From: Terrirhizobium terrae
Lineage (GTDB): Bacteria > Pseudomonadota > Alphaproteobacteria > Rhizobiales > Rhizobiaceae
Assembly: GCF_030323265.1 (NCBI RefSeq)
Contig: NZ_CP104991.1
Location: 1-64,000, forward strand
Length of the DNA stretch: 64,000 bases
Direction: 5' to 3'
The translations under genes and the position numbers were made by a program. Of the stretch, positions 38,615-48,669 are shown piece after piece; position 1 is the stretch's first letter, and every line of letters starts with the position of its first letter. The notes under the pieces are model-generated. The model searched no databases, was not told where the DNA came from, and was given only the letters and a program-made list of their open reading frames with translations.

Positions 38615-39160
38615 ATGAAACGGATGCCGTTTGCTATCGCAGCTCTGGTCGGCCCGGCATTAGGATTGATCGCGACACCGGCGAAATCGCAGGATGCTTC
38701 ATGGGGATGCCAGGTCCTGTTATGCGCGGCCTCCCATAACCCTTCCTGGCACGGTGTCGGCTATTGCGTTCCACCCATGACAAAGCTGATTTCCGCGATG
38801 AAAAGGCCGGGCTTCTCATGGCCGATCTGCCATGAGGCGAATGCCGGGAAACCCGGGCATGAGCCCTACGAAGAGTGTCCCGCCGGTACAACGATGGGAT
38901 ACAGCACACAAGGGGAGCATGGCTGGCAAGGTGAGCCGGACCGATGCATCAAGACAGTGGACGCGTGCCGCCCTTCAGGCAATCGAGACGCCAGTATCAG
39001 GGTTTCCGTTGCGACCATTCGAAGTGTTTACGGCGACAGCGGCAATGGCTGCATCCGGAAGATCTCAACTCCGCGTCCTCGCCGAGCAGACCCATATTTT
39101 TTCGACATCCCCAACGACGAGGGTGTGAAACAGAGGTTCTGGTTCAATCTCGACGACTAG
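38615..39160 (+). CDS. Exported Cys-rich hypothetical protein, 181 aa
   Basis: ATG 38615 chosen because GGAGG lies 8 bases upstream (ATG 38597 is poorer). Signal peptide ends ATPAKSQDASWG. The mature protein contains several Cys (WGCQVLLCAASHNPSW, GVGYCVPPM, WPICHEA, YEECPAGTTMGY). Proteins of this type recur beside rhizobial T4SS loci. Function unknown; disulfide-bonded periplasmic or surface role likely. Confidence 0.6.
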   Translation: MKRMPFAIAALVGPALGLIATPAKSQDASWGCQVLLCAASHNPSWHGVGYCVPPMTKLISAMKRPGFSWPICHEANAGKPGHEPYEECPAGTTMGYSTQGEHGWQGEPDRCIKTVDACRPSGNRDASIRVSVATIRSVYGDSGNGCIRKISTPRPRRADPYFFDIPNDEGVKQRFWFNLDD

Positions 39161-39175
39161 GCGGACGCCTGTCGT

Positions 39176-39517
39176 TCAGTTCGGAAGATCGCCTTTCTTG
39201 ATCTTCTGGCGCCGGGCAAGCAACACGGCAACTTGCGGGAGATCGATTTCGGTGACGGTCAGCAAATCCTCAATCCTCACATTCCACTCCCGAGCCATTT
39301 TGTCGAGAGTAGACAATTTGACATCACGCATGCCGCGCATCACCTGCGACATATACGCTTCTGTCACCCCAAGCTGCTCAGCGAGCACCTTGGCTCGCAA
39401 GCCACGGTCTCGCTTCAAGCGATCCAACCCGATTGCAAGCCGCTCCGAAAGCGACAGGTGCTCCAAGATTGAAGGATCCAACGGTTCGGTGACCTGTTTC
39501 GCCTTCACACGCCTCAT
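39176..39517 (-). CDS. XRE-family helix-turn-helix regulator
   Basis: 113 residues from ATG 39517 (AGAAGG upstream). The DNA-binding domain reads LRAKVLAEQLGVTEAYMSQV and MRGMRDVKLSTLDKMAREW (about 45-85). N- and C-termini are basic. It is the only stand-alone transcription factor within the conjugation region and is a candidate to bind the repeated 23-bp elements; that link is inference. Confidence 0.75.
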   Translation of the reverse strand: MRRVKAKQVTEPLDPSILEHLSLSERLAIGLDRLKRDRGLRAKVLAEQLGVTEAYMSQVMRGMRDVKLSTLDKMAREWNVRIEDLLTVTEIDLPQVAVLLARRQKIKKGDLPN

Positions 39518-39858
39518 TGGTGGCCTTCTCCAGAACAATCTGCAGTCGGCCGACAGCAGCCAAGCATGTCAAGCCGACCGCGGAGGCTGAGAGGATTTGC
39601 GAATAGAGAGCTTCCACGATCCATGACACGTCCACGATCTAAATTACGACTGAAACTCGGCAGCTCCTCGCGCTTAAATCACCCGCGAGCGTCGCCGACT
39701 TATACCGGAGTGATAGATACCCGCAAGAGGACTGTATGACCGAACGATCGCTAAAGACCGTCGCCAGCTCTTCACACCGGCGGATGCTTTCTTCACCCAA
39801 AGAACGATACGCCCAGACTGCACCGAATGAGATCGAACTAAAGGCCGAGGAGGTGGCA

Positions 39859-40152
39859 ATGTCTACTAGCTTCATTGGATTCTATCGCTTTCGGTGGCGA
39901 AACATCTCTAGCGCGACAGCCATTTTGGCAGCCTCCTTCCTCTGCGCAAAACTTGTCACCACAGACGTCCTGACGTTGGGCTATACGATGGTGGTGCCGG
40001 TCTTCACAGTCCTGTCGGTCCTTTTCGAGGATGCCCGGACGGATCGGGGAGGTCTTTTCGGCATGAGGGCCTGGACAAAAACCTCGATTGCAGCGGGAAG
40101 CGCAGCTGGCGTCGGATGCCTTGGCTATCGCTTATGGTTGCTTGGCTTTTGA
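39859..40152 (+). CDS. Small membrane protein, three predicted helices, 97 aa
   Basis: ATG 39859 has a near-perfect GAGGAGGT site. Helices: ISSATAILAASFLCAKLV, LGYTMVVPVFTVLSVLF, SIAAGSAAGVGCLGYRLWLL. No family recognised. It precedes the DUF1173-like gene by 12 bases, so the two form an operon. Confidence 0.6.
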   Translation: MSTSFIGFYRFRWRNISSATAILAASFLCAKLVTTDVLTLGYTMVVPVFTVLSVLFEDARTDRGGLFGMRAWTKTSIAAGSAAGVGCLGYRLWLLGF

Positions 40153-40164
40153 CGGGAGCGCCGG

Positions 40165-41523
40165 ATGCGGATCGTCGTGCGAAATAGCCCTGGGCACGAG
40201 CTCGAGACACTCAGCCAAGCGGAAAGATCTGCCTTGCATCGCTGGTACGGAAACGCGGCAACGGAGGAGGACGAAGGAACCGCGCTTGCAATCATTCAAC
40301 GGGCAAAAATCATGGGCGGTTGGATCGCCTGCGACTGCATGGCAGGGCGAGCCTCACCCTTGTTGGCGCCGATCCAGCAGGAACATACTTTCACGCTGCG
40401 ACGGCTGACCGCCAGAAGACCGGAAGATCATCAGCAGGATGGGCGTCCTAATCACGCGGAAGCCTGCCCGTTTCATGTCGACAAGGATGGTGCTCCTGCA
40501 CTGATCGATCGGCATTTTCAGATACGACCGATCCTCAAGCCTGACCGTCTCTACGTCGATCCGCTGCCAGCCATGCCAGACGGTCTTGCCGATCTTTCCG
40601 AACGGGAACGCCCTCGGCCGCGCGAGCGAAATGACCGGCCATCTCGGCTCGGGAGCATTTTGTGGCGCATCCTCGAAAGGGCTGAGATCAACATCGTCCC
40701 TCCTTTGCAGGAGCAGCACGTCTTTTCTCTCAGCGGGCAGCTATCGCGGATGCGCGCGTCCGCGAAGGAATTCCGCGTGTTGCGAACCTGGACCCTCAAT
40801 GCGCTGACTTCAACCTGGGCCGCTGATTACTGGGATGGCGACAGCCGCTGGCAGAGATTGCTGGCCGCGTCGCGCAACGAATGGCCCCTAACGGTTCGTC
40901 GCACTGGATTTATGCTCCTTTACGCCAAGAGTGTGTCCGCACAGTCTGTCATGCCGGCATCGTCTGCGCGCAGGATTGATATTATGGGCAAGGTTCGCCA
41001 GCCTTTGCAAGGCGATTCATCACAGCGGGGACCATTTCTGGTCCTGCTCAACGCCGATTTCGGGGATGATGATGACGGGCCGGTTCGGGCAATTCAGGCG
41101 TATGCCCAACCCGTCTATAATCCCGACACACTCTTCCCGGTCGAATCGGGTTTCGAAAGACAAATTTCCCATCTGCTGTTCTGGTTGCAGGATGCCTTAT
41201 TCGAGGCCCTGCCGGACCTCAGGGTCCGGATCATCAAACCGCTGTTTGCGATCGAGACACCGATCGGCCTGTGCCGGCCCGATTTCGTCATCGACGCTAC
41301 CTATAAAGATCATCCATCCATCAAGCTCATTGTCGAAGCGATGGGAAGAGAGACCAAGGACTACCAGGCTGCGAAAGCAAAAGCACTGCCGCGAATGGAA
41401 CGGATTGGGCCAGTCTTTCACATCACACCGGCTGATCTTGCGGGGGATCACGCCGCAAGGTCCGCTCGGCGCTTGATGGAATGGGGCCTCGAGCAGCTTC
41501 GCCATCCAAAGGTCGCGCCATAG
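40165..41523 (+). CDS. DUF1173-like protein with possible PD-(D/E)XK nuclease fold
   Basis: 452 residues. The N-terminal part has a Cys cluster WIACDCMAG and later ACPFHVDKDG, resembling the DUF1173 family of rhizobial plasmids. The C-terminal part reads RPDFVIDATYKDHPS then IKLIVEAMGRETKDYQAAKA, a D...E-x-x pattern with a following Lys typical of restriction-endonuclease-like folds. A role in DNA processing or plasmid defence is therefore plausible. Family assignment is from memory of the pattern and moderately sure. Confidence 0.6.
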   Translation: MRIVVRNSPGHELETLSQAERSALHRWYGNAATEEDEGTALAIIQRAKIMGGWIACDCMAGRASPLLAPIQQEHTFTLRRLTARRPEDHQQDGRPNHAEACPFHVDKDGAPALIDRHFQIRPILKPDRLYVDPLPAMPDGLADLSERERPRPRERNDRPSRLGSILWRILERAEINIVPPLQEQHVFSLSGQLSRMRASAKEFRVLRTWTLNALTSTWAADYWDGDSRWQRLLAASRNEWPLTVRRTGFMLLYAKSVSAQSVMPASSARRIDIMGKVRQPLQGDSSQRGPFLVLLNADFGDDDDGPVRAIQAYAQPVYNPDTLFPVESGFERQISHLLFWLQDALFEALPDLRVRIIKPLFAIETPIGLCRPDFVIDATYKDHPSIKLIVEAMGRETKDYQAAKAKALPRMERIGPVFHITPADLAGDHAARSARRLMEWGLEQLRHPKVAP

Positions 41524-41545
41524 ACCGCATCACAGGAAGTTCCGA

Positions 41546-41911
41546 TTAGCCGTCCTTAGGATTGCCGGCTTCAGTGTGCTCGTGGCCTGATGTGGTGGAA
41601 TCGATCTCCGTGTTGGCAGCTTCAAGCCGCCGAGCTTCGAAGAAGGCAATCACCTCTGGCGGGCAGTTGCCGAATATCCTTCTCACCAGGGCGCCCGCGA
41701 GTTCCGAAAAGGATGCCTTCAATTCGCTTTGGACGAGGGCCTGCTCTGGTCTCGCGCTTTTCGTCAGTGCGGCCCTTTGCGCACGCATCTCCATCTCCCG
41801 TTCCTTGAACATCAACCATAGACCCGCGTCCGCCTTAGCCGCGGCAACGAAAAGCTTGTGGTTGGAACGCGTTGAAACGTCATGAGCTGAGAAATGTATT
41901 ATGTCACGCAT
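41546..41911 (-). CDS. Hypothetical protein, 121 aa, downstream of virD4
   Basis: Begins MRDIIHFSAHDVSTRSNHKL, with long amphipathic helices (MFKEREMEMRAQRAALTKSA) and an acidic C-terminus. It follows virD4 by ~47 bases on the same strand, so it is probably the last gene of the T4SS operon. No family recognised. Confidence 0.55.
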   Translation of the reverse strand: MRDIIHFSAHDVSTRSNHKLFVAAAKADAGLWLMFKEREMEMRAQRAALTKSARPEQALVQSELKASFSELAGALVRRIFGNCPPEVIAFFEARRLEAANTEIDSTTSGHEHTEAGNPKDG

Positions 41912-41958
41912 ACTGGTCCCTCTTTCAAATACGAAAGGGCTTCGCAGCCGATCGCCGC

Positions 41959-44684
41959 TTATGGCTCCTCGACGTGGACAAGATCCTCGCGTAACGGGTC
42001 GCGTGCCGCCTCTGCGAACTCCCGCAAATGGTTTCTCGACGCGTCGTCCGAAAGCCGATCGGATAGGTTCTGGATCAGCAGGTCGACGTCCCTGTTGAGC
42101 TCGATCGGATCGATGACCCTATCTTTCTGCTGGAATATCGCTTCATTCAGAGCCTGAATGTCATCGCCGAATACCTTCCTGACGTCCTGTCGTCGAAGGA
42201 CTGGTTCGCCGTATGATGCCACATCCCCCTCAGCAGGCGAGACTGGCACGAGCGATGGGACCTGGTCCCGGGCGCGCGGCGATCCGGGATAGACCCTCCG
42301 GCCCAACGCCTCCTCGTCGATCTCGATATTGATGACGCCTGTTTCTGGCGGCGGTGGCGGGAAGATTTTCGTCTTCCCGCATACACTCGAAGCCCGCTTC
42401 GGCTGAGACTTCAGGACCGCTTCCGGCTTCTCTGATGATGGCTTGCCTTCAGCGACGCCAAGCTCGCGCGTCTCGTCCAGATCGAGGCGATGGCGAAGCT
42501 CGTCAAGCGAGGAGATATAGACTTGCCGCACACCTTGCTTGACGACGAACCGCAAGTCTTGCGGATTTTGCCGCAGCGCCTTTGGCGCAGCATCGTCACC
42601 TGAGGCAGCCCGGGCGCCCTGCTGCATCGTCCATTCAACCGGCTCCATGCAGGGCTTTGCTATCGGCTTGAACCTGCGCACCTTGGCAAACATGCGTTCG
42701 CCGCCGGAATCGAGCTTCATGATCCGCATCAATGGCATTCCAGTCACCTGCAGGATCGCCTCTTCCGGCTTCATCATCATCAGCGTATTGACGGGAAGCA
42801 GATCGACTGAAACCGGCACCTTTGAGATCGACCGTTGTCTGCGGCCATGACGATGCGAATAGGAAGACTGATCGACCCATTCAGTCGTCTTGCCCGCCGC
42901 CAGGGAGACCGCGCTCGCATCCTCCTGATTCTGGAAGTTCATGAACAGCTTGATCGTCGAAGCCCCCATCAGAATTTTCTGGCCGGACCGTTGATAAAGG
43001 CGTTCAAGCTGAGCGCCATCCTGAAGAATGAACACGAAACGAACCCCATTTTTGCGGATAAGCGGAGCCAGAGTCAGTACGGTGTCGATGCGGCCGCCAT
43101 TGCCGAACTCGTCGAGCATCATCAGGACTTCGTGCTCGCCGTTCGGCAATGGCCCAAGCTGCACCAGCTTGTCAGCCATTTGCTGGATGAACATCGAGAT
43201 CAGCCGCTCGTAGATCTGAATGGCATTCCAGCCCGCCTGGATAAAGATGGCGAGCTTGCGCTTTCTGATCGCATCGATCGGGATCGTGGTGATTGATGTC
43301 AGCGCCTCGACCAGAGGGTTCTGCAGGAAGTTGAGCTTGGCGACAATTTCAGCAGCGATGCCTTCGCCGAGCTTCTCGTGACGACCTGCAAATTTTGTCA
43401 GTTGCATCCGGGTCTGATCGGAGAGCACCGCGTCGTAATTCTCCAGAAGCTGGACGATCGCCTTTCGCTCGTCTGACATGGAGTTGAGGATGCGATAGAG
43501 CTCGCTCAGCGATTTGCGGGTATCCGGGCACTCCAGGACAAAGCCGAGCATCGCCGTCAGCAGAATCCTGGCGCTCTCTTCCCAAAAGTCGGAGGAATCC
43601 GAGCGGAGCCGCTCGGGAAGCAGCATTTGCGTCAGCTTCTGAAGATCGGTAATCCGCTGGTTTGGCTCCGAGCTGATCAAATCCAGCGGATTATAGCCAT
43701 CGGTAAATCGGGAGCCCGGCGCCAGAAGAAAGATGTCGTAGCCCTTGTCCTTAAGGTAGCCCGAGGTCTCATCGAAAAGCTCGCCGCTCATATCGAGCAC
43801 GACCTGCGACCCTTCAAAGCTCATCATCGTCGGGATGACGAAGCCGCGCGATTTTCCCTGGCCGGGCGAACCGATGACCATGACATGCTGGTCGCCGTCA
43901 TTGCGCAGAAGCAACCCCTGTTTCAGGCCGAGCACGATGCCATGCTTGTCTCGCAGTCGAAAATCAGCAGCATCTTTCAGCGTCGCAAGCCTTGCCCGTC
44001 CCATGATCATCCGCTGACGCTTCTGGATCGCGGCTCCGATCGGAAAGCCAACCAAGGCACCTGCAGCGGCAAGACCAGCCAACGCCGCAAAGACGGTCTG
44101 GCGCGAGGGCTTGTGACAGCCGCCGGCCGCGTCCGTGGTCCCGAAAGGGGCCTGATACATGGCGGCAAGATGGTTGCCGTAATAGCTGGCGATCTCGGCG
44201 TGCTCCCCGCCTTCGTCGCGACCATGTAAAAGGCAATGCCGTAGATTATGACGCCGCCATAGGCGGCGGCGAAGATCAAGGCGGTTAGCGCGATCAGGCT
44301 GAACATCGACCGGACATGGAGCAGATAGAGGATCTTGCGCGACAAGGCCTTTCCAGCCTTCAACATCCAAAGGCTCAAAACGAAGAATAGGAACGGCGAC
44401 GACAGCGCGAAAGCGAGGACGGACAGTCCGACTGTGTTTCTCGTGTGGATGATCGACCATGTGTAGCGCATGGCGTCGGTAAAGCGCACCGCACTAACAT
44501 AGTCGAAATAGGACCCCTGCCCAAACGAGACGATATAGGCGTCGTAGATCGTGGCGAATATGAAGAGCCACAGGCCAAGCGCACCGAGGATCGCGAAGGG
44601 AAGGGTGAGCGGCGACGCCTTCTGCAGGCCAGACCATTTCGGGCGCTCAATCTCGCTGGGAGTGGATACGCTTGCCATCTTCAT
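41959..44684 (-). CDS. virD4: VirD4/TraG type IV coupling protein (one frameshift)
   Basis: Start taken at ATG 44684 (44678 and 44693 also in frame). Two to four N-terminal helices (LPFAILGALGLWLFIFATIY; FSLIALTALIFAAAYGGVII) anchor it. One missing G near 44200 interrupts the frame; restored it reads ATKAGEHAEIASYYGNH, about 908 residues in all. Walker A is GSPGQGKS, Walker B VLMMLDEFG. It recognises the relaxase-DNA complex and feeds it to the VirB channel. The C-terminal ~250 residues are an extra, charged and Pro-rich region. Placement after virB11 differs from the separate virD operon of Ti plasmids. Confidence 0.9.
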
Positions 44685-45695
44685 CGACCTCATCGGCAAA
44701 ATAGATCTCGCTGACGCCGCGGCCGCCGGCGGCGTCGCTCTTCTTCAGCTGGACCACGATCGGGATGATGGAGCGGATGTAACGAATGATATCGTCCCGC
44801 TCCATGCGTACATTGCTATTGAGCACCAGCGTCGAGAGACGATTGAAGGCGTGATGCGGCGAGTTTGCATGGATCGTCGACATCGAGCCGGGATGCCCCG
44901 TATTGATGGCATTGAGGAAGTCGAACGCCTCGTCACCTCGCAGCTCTCCCATGAAAATCCGGTCAGGCCTCAGGCGCAATGCTGTGGCGAGAAGGTCGCT
45001 CATCGTCACCCTCGCCTCCCCTGCCCACCTTTGGACACGAGCAGGGACACGACATTTTCCTGTCGGGGTTCGAGCTCGGCGGTGTCCTGCATCAGGATGA
45101 ACCGTTCCTGATTGGGGACGGCTGTCAGCATCGTGTTGAGGAAGGTGGTCTTACCGGTCGACGTGCCGCCTGAGATCAGCATGCTTCGATGGTTGACCGC
45201 CGCGAGTTCGAGGAAGGCGCGGACTTGTCGCGCCCTCAGAAGGCGGGACAATTCGATGTCGACGTTATCGATATAGTCGCCACCGGTGACCTTGGTGAAG
45301 CGGAAAGCGCCGGCCCGCTCATAGTCGTTCAGGTCGAAGCGACGAATGAACTGCTTGCGGATCGAAAACGCGTGGCCGGTCGCAGACGTCGGGTTGAGCA
45401 CGAACTGGACACGCTCCCCGCCGGTAAGGGTCGCCGACAGCAGCGGGTTCTCGGCATTGACCGTCTGCTTCGTGAAAGAGGCCGCGCGGGACGCCATGTG
45501 GCGGATCGCTTCCTGGTCGAGACCTTCGATATGCTCCCTTACCATCGCGAGATGGCCGATCCTCTCGAGCCAGACCTCGTTATTGGCCTGGCAGGATATC
45601 TCGACAATGCCTGGATCGTCGAGAAAGTGCCGGATCGGCTGCAAAGCCTCGGCCAGAAAATGATGCTCTGCTGAGATTACTGGGCGGGCGTTCAT
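44647..45695 (-). CDS. virB11: VirB11 traffic ATPase (one frameshift)
   Basis: About 349 residues after restoring one missing G near 45027 (KGGQGEARVTMSDLL). N-terminal domain ~1-150; the RecA-like domain has Walker A SGGTSTGKTTFLNT, the Asp box MQDTAELE, Walker B FMGELRGDEAFDFL and the His box TGHPGSMSTIHANS. It forms a hexamer at the inner membrane and switches the system between pilus assembly and substrate transfer. Overlaps virB10 by four bases. Confidence 0.92.
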
Positions 45696-47038
45696 TTGCC
45701 ACCTTTTTGCTTGCGCAACCGATCGAACTCTTCGCGGACCGGATCGGGGTAGAGGCCGGCGAAATCGAGGTCGCGTGTGACGAAGACATTGATGTCGGAG
45801 CCTTGGCTGATATGGATGGTCGGCCGAATGTTGCGGCTATCCTGGAATGCTTCAGTACCCAGTTGCTGGATACCGGATGCGATCGTCTCGGCAGCGATCT
45901 GGCGGGCGCGATCCTGGGATGTGTCGCCGCTGCCTTGGGGGATCCGCGTGACGCTTCCGTCACTGTTGACCACGGTGATGTACTGATTTTCCTTTTGACC
46001 GAGCTGCGCGATGTACTGGGTGGCACCTCCAATCAGGGTCATGAGCGCCGGCGGCCCGAACCGCTCCCAATATTTCCGGTCGACAGTGCCGGTCATGCCC
46101 GAGCGCCCTAGGCGGTCGGTTCCGTAAGAGCCAAGCTGCACCGAAACGCCGTCGCCCCTGATCATTCTTGTCCAGACGATCAGGATCCGTTCCTGCCCGC
46201 GCTCGACACCGGACTTGTAGTCGCCGATCAAGGATGAACCGGCGGGGATCAGTATTCGTCGCCCGTCGAAGGAATAGACATCCTCTCGCACGATCCCCTT
46301 CACCATGCCGGCGAGATCGGAATTGATGGCGGTCTCCAATGTCCCGCGGATCATCGTCCCTTGTGGGATCCATGCATCGGTCCGGCGGTTCTCGGTCGCA
46401 ACCGAGACCTGGACACCCTGCCCACCCATTGCCTTGAGGAACGCCCGGTCCCCGTCGACCGCTCCGCCATTGTCGGATGCGGGTGCGGCATCAGCGCCCG
46501 TAGCCGATCCCATGCCAAATGGCGCAGCACCCGCCCCCGAGGTCGTGGCCTGTGCAGCACCCTGCGCGTCATTCGTCTTGTCGAAGACCAAGGCCGAGGA
46601 CCGTACGCGCTCAAGCAGCTTGGCCTGACGGGCGAGCTCGATGCAACGCGGATTGTCCGGGTTCTTGCCTCTGGTGCAATCGACGTCCGCCGGCGGAAGT
46701 GCGGGGGCAGCAGCCGGCACAACGGGGGCCGGCGGCGGTGGTGGAGGCGGCGCCTCCGGCACCTGCACGGTCGGCAATGGCGGTGGTGCGGGTGGTCTGA
46801 AGCCCTCGTTTCGGGGCGTCTGCACCGGGCGGAATTCCTCGCGCGGCGTGTTGTCGACGACCTGCTCCTTTTCACCGCTGGACAGAAGGAAATAGAGGAC
46901 AACGCCTACGACGGCGATCGCTGCAACCACTGCAAATGGGCGCATCAGGCCGATCCCGGCCCGCCTGACCGGTCCGCCAAGCGACGCATCACCATCCAGC
47001 GAGCGATAGTTGGGCGCATTGAAGTTGGGATCCGACAT
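45692..47038 (-). CDS. virB10: VirB10 / TrbI core-complex protein
   Basis: 448 residues, intact. Cytoplasmic N-terminus, one helix FAVVAAIAVVGVVLYFLL, a long Pro-rich periplasmic stretch, then the conserved beta-barrel domain with VSVATENRRTDAWIPQGTMI, GTLETAINSDLAG and LIGDYKSGVERGQERI. It spans both membranes and transmits the ATPase energy signal to the outer-membrane pore. Confidence 0.92.
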   Translation of the reverse strand: MSDPNFNAPNYRSLDGDASLGGPVRRAGIGLMRPFAVVAAIAVVGVVLYFLLSSGEKEQVVDNTPREEFRPVQTPRNEGFRPPAPPPLPTVQVPEAPPPPPPPAPVVPAAAPALPPADVDCTRGKNPDNPRCIELARQAKLLERVRSSALVFDKTNDAQGAAQATTSGAGAAPFGMGSATGADAAPASDNGGAVDGDRAFLKAMGGQGVQVSVATENRRTDAWIPQGTMIRGTLETAINSDLAGMVKGIVREDVYSFDGRRILIPAGSSLIGDYKSGVERGQERILIVWTRMIRGDGVSVQLGSYGTDRLGRSGMTGTVDRKYWERFGPPALMTLIGGATQYIAQLGQKENQYITVVNSDGSVTRIPQGSGDTSQDRARQIAAETIASGIQQLGTEAFQDSRNIRPTIHISQGSDINVFVTRDLDFAGLYPDPVREEFDRLRKQKGGK

Positions 47039-47047
47039 TGTGCCCTC

Positions 47048-47881
47048 CTATCTCGATTGCGATTGCTGCAGTCTGCTTGCGCCGCGCAAACGCTTCGGGG
47101 CCACGGCACCTTCAATCGGCGCGGGGATGTCGGTGGGCACGGTCCGCAGATTGAAGAGACATGTCTCTTCCTCAGTCCCATAGCGCAGCGACCATTGCCG
47201 CGAGACCTTGTCGATGACGATGTAATCCGCCTCCCGCCGATAGTTCACGAGGCTTTCCCTGCGCTTCGCATCGACGATGAAGATTGCCGGAATATCGCCA
47301 GAGAATTTCATGAAGGTCTTCAGCCCGTCGTCAAAGACCCAGACGGGCTTGGCCGCATCGTTGCCTTTGAAGCCATAGTCATAGTTGACCTTGTCGCGGC
47401 GGATGTTCTTGATGTTCGGATTGCGCTGCGCATCCTGCGCCTGTTTCCAGAGCTCGGCCGTTCCCTTGAGACCGGCGTCTTCCGGATAGGTGAACTTCAG
47501 CTTGAAGGTCTGATTTTGCATCGCCTTGCTGTCGTTGACCCGCAGATCAAAGGAATAGGTGCGCTTTGTCGTCACCACGGAAAGATTGGTCGCGGCATCC
47601 TTCTCCATTGGCTTCAGGGTCAGCGACCGCCTGTCGGCAGAGGTGAGGATCTGCCAGGAGACGGTATCGCCGGCGACGACCTGCGTGATGTCCTCGTCGG
47701 AGCCAAACAGGATGGTGGTCACCAGACCGTAAGTGCCCGTCACCTGGAAGACCTGCTCGGCGGAATAGGGCAGCGAGCGGATGCGCGGGTCGAGCCTGCC
47801 CGGTCGTGCCAGCAATTCGGCATTCGCGATCGTCGGCTCAAGAACCGCCAAGACGGAAAGTGCAATCATCCATCGCTTCAT
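47048..47881 (-). CDS. virB9: VirB9 outer-membrane core protein
   Basis: 277 residues. Signal peptide MKRWMIALSVLAVLEPTIANA. Contains the N-terminal domain (VVAGDTVSWQILTSADRRSL) and the C-terminal VirB7/VirB10-binding domain (NYDYGFKGNDAAKPVWVFDD, FSGDIPAIFIVDAKRRESLV). ATG overlaps the virB8 TGA. Forms the outer ring of the core complex. Confidence 0.92.
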   Translation of the reverse strand: MKRWMIALSVLAVLEPTIANAELLARPGRLDPRIRSLPYSAEQVFQVTGTYGLVTTILFGSDEDITQVVAGDTVSWQILTSADRRSLTLKPMEKDAATNLSVVTTKRTYSFDLRVNDSKAMQNQTFKLKFTYPEDAGLKGTAELWKQAQDAQRNPNIKNIRRDKVNYDYGFKGNDAAKPVWVFDDGLKTFMKFSGDIPAIFIVDAKRRESLVNYRREADYIVIDKVSRQWSLRYGTEEETCLFNLRTVPTDIPAPIEGAVAPKRLRGASRLQQSQSR

Positions 47882-48612
47882 GGCACGAGCCCCGATGGCA
47901 TGTTTTCCGGAACCTTGGCGTATTCCGTCACGACAAAGCCGAGCGGATTGTAGAGACGCACGCGATTGCTCGCCGGAAGATTGATCTGCCGATACCGCAC
48001 GGTCGCTGACCATCGATTGACGACATCCCCGCCGCGGCGCCGCTCGCGTGTTTCGAAACGCACGGCCATGGTCGAAGCATTGAGTGGATTGACCGACAGG
48101 ATCTCGGGACGGATGTCGCCGGTCGCGCCCATGGTTTTGACCGGACCGCGTGGATTGCTCGGGTTCATCCAGTCCTCGTAGTCCTTGAAGGTCGCCGAAT
48201 TCGGCTCGGACCAGAGAGCTATCATGTCGAAATTGTCTGAGAGGTAGCGGGGGTCGTATGTTTCTCGACGGATGACATAGTTCCCGACGAAGGACGCCTG
48301 CACCGCCGGAAGTTCCGAGACGCTTGCGCGATCTTTGTCGAGTGTCGTGACGGTCTCCATGTAGCCTGTATTCTTGTCGACGATCAGAGGCACGACCTCA
48401 GTGCGCACAAGCGGGAAGAGTTGCGCGACCGAGAATGACAGGATGCCGGCGATGGCCCAGCCGGCGAGCGCAAACACCATCAGGATCATACCGATCAATG
48501 TCCGCAGCGACCGGTTCTTCTCGCCCCAGGAATGGTGTTGATCGTAAATCTCTTGTGGACCGGCAACCTGATCGGTCGACGCGGTGCGTATCTGTCTCTT
48601 GAAGAGTGCCAA
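47878..48612 (-). CDS. virB8: VirB8 inner-membrane assembly factor
   Basis: 244 residues. Short cytoplasmic segment, one helix TLIGMILMVFALAGWAIAGI, then the NTF2-like periplasmic domain with YVIRRETYDPRYLSDNFDMI and VRFETRERRRGGDVVNRWSA. Standard length. Nucleates channel assembly between the inner-membrane complex and the core. Confidence 0.92.
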   Translation of the reverse strand: MALFKRQIRTASTDQVAGPQEIYDQHHSWGEKNRSLRTLIGMILMVFALAGWAIAGILSFSVAQLFPLVRTEVVPLIVDKNTGYMETVTTLDKDRASVSELPAVQASFVGNYVIRRETYDPRYLSDNFDMIALWSEPNSATFKDYEDWMNPSNPRGPVKTMGATGDIRPEILSVNPLNASTMAVRFETRERRRGGDVVNRWSATVRYRQINLPASNRVRLYNPLGFVVTEYAKVPENMPSGLVP

Positions 48613-48669
48613 AATCTATCCCCAAAATTCCTGCTATGAAAAGGATGCCGGCCGATGAACGGCGCGATC

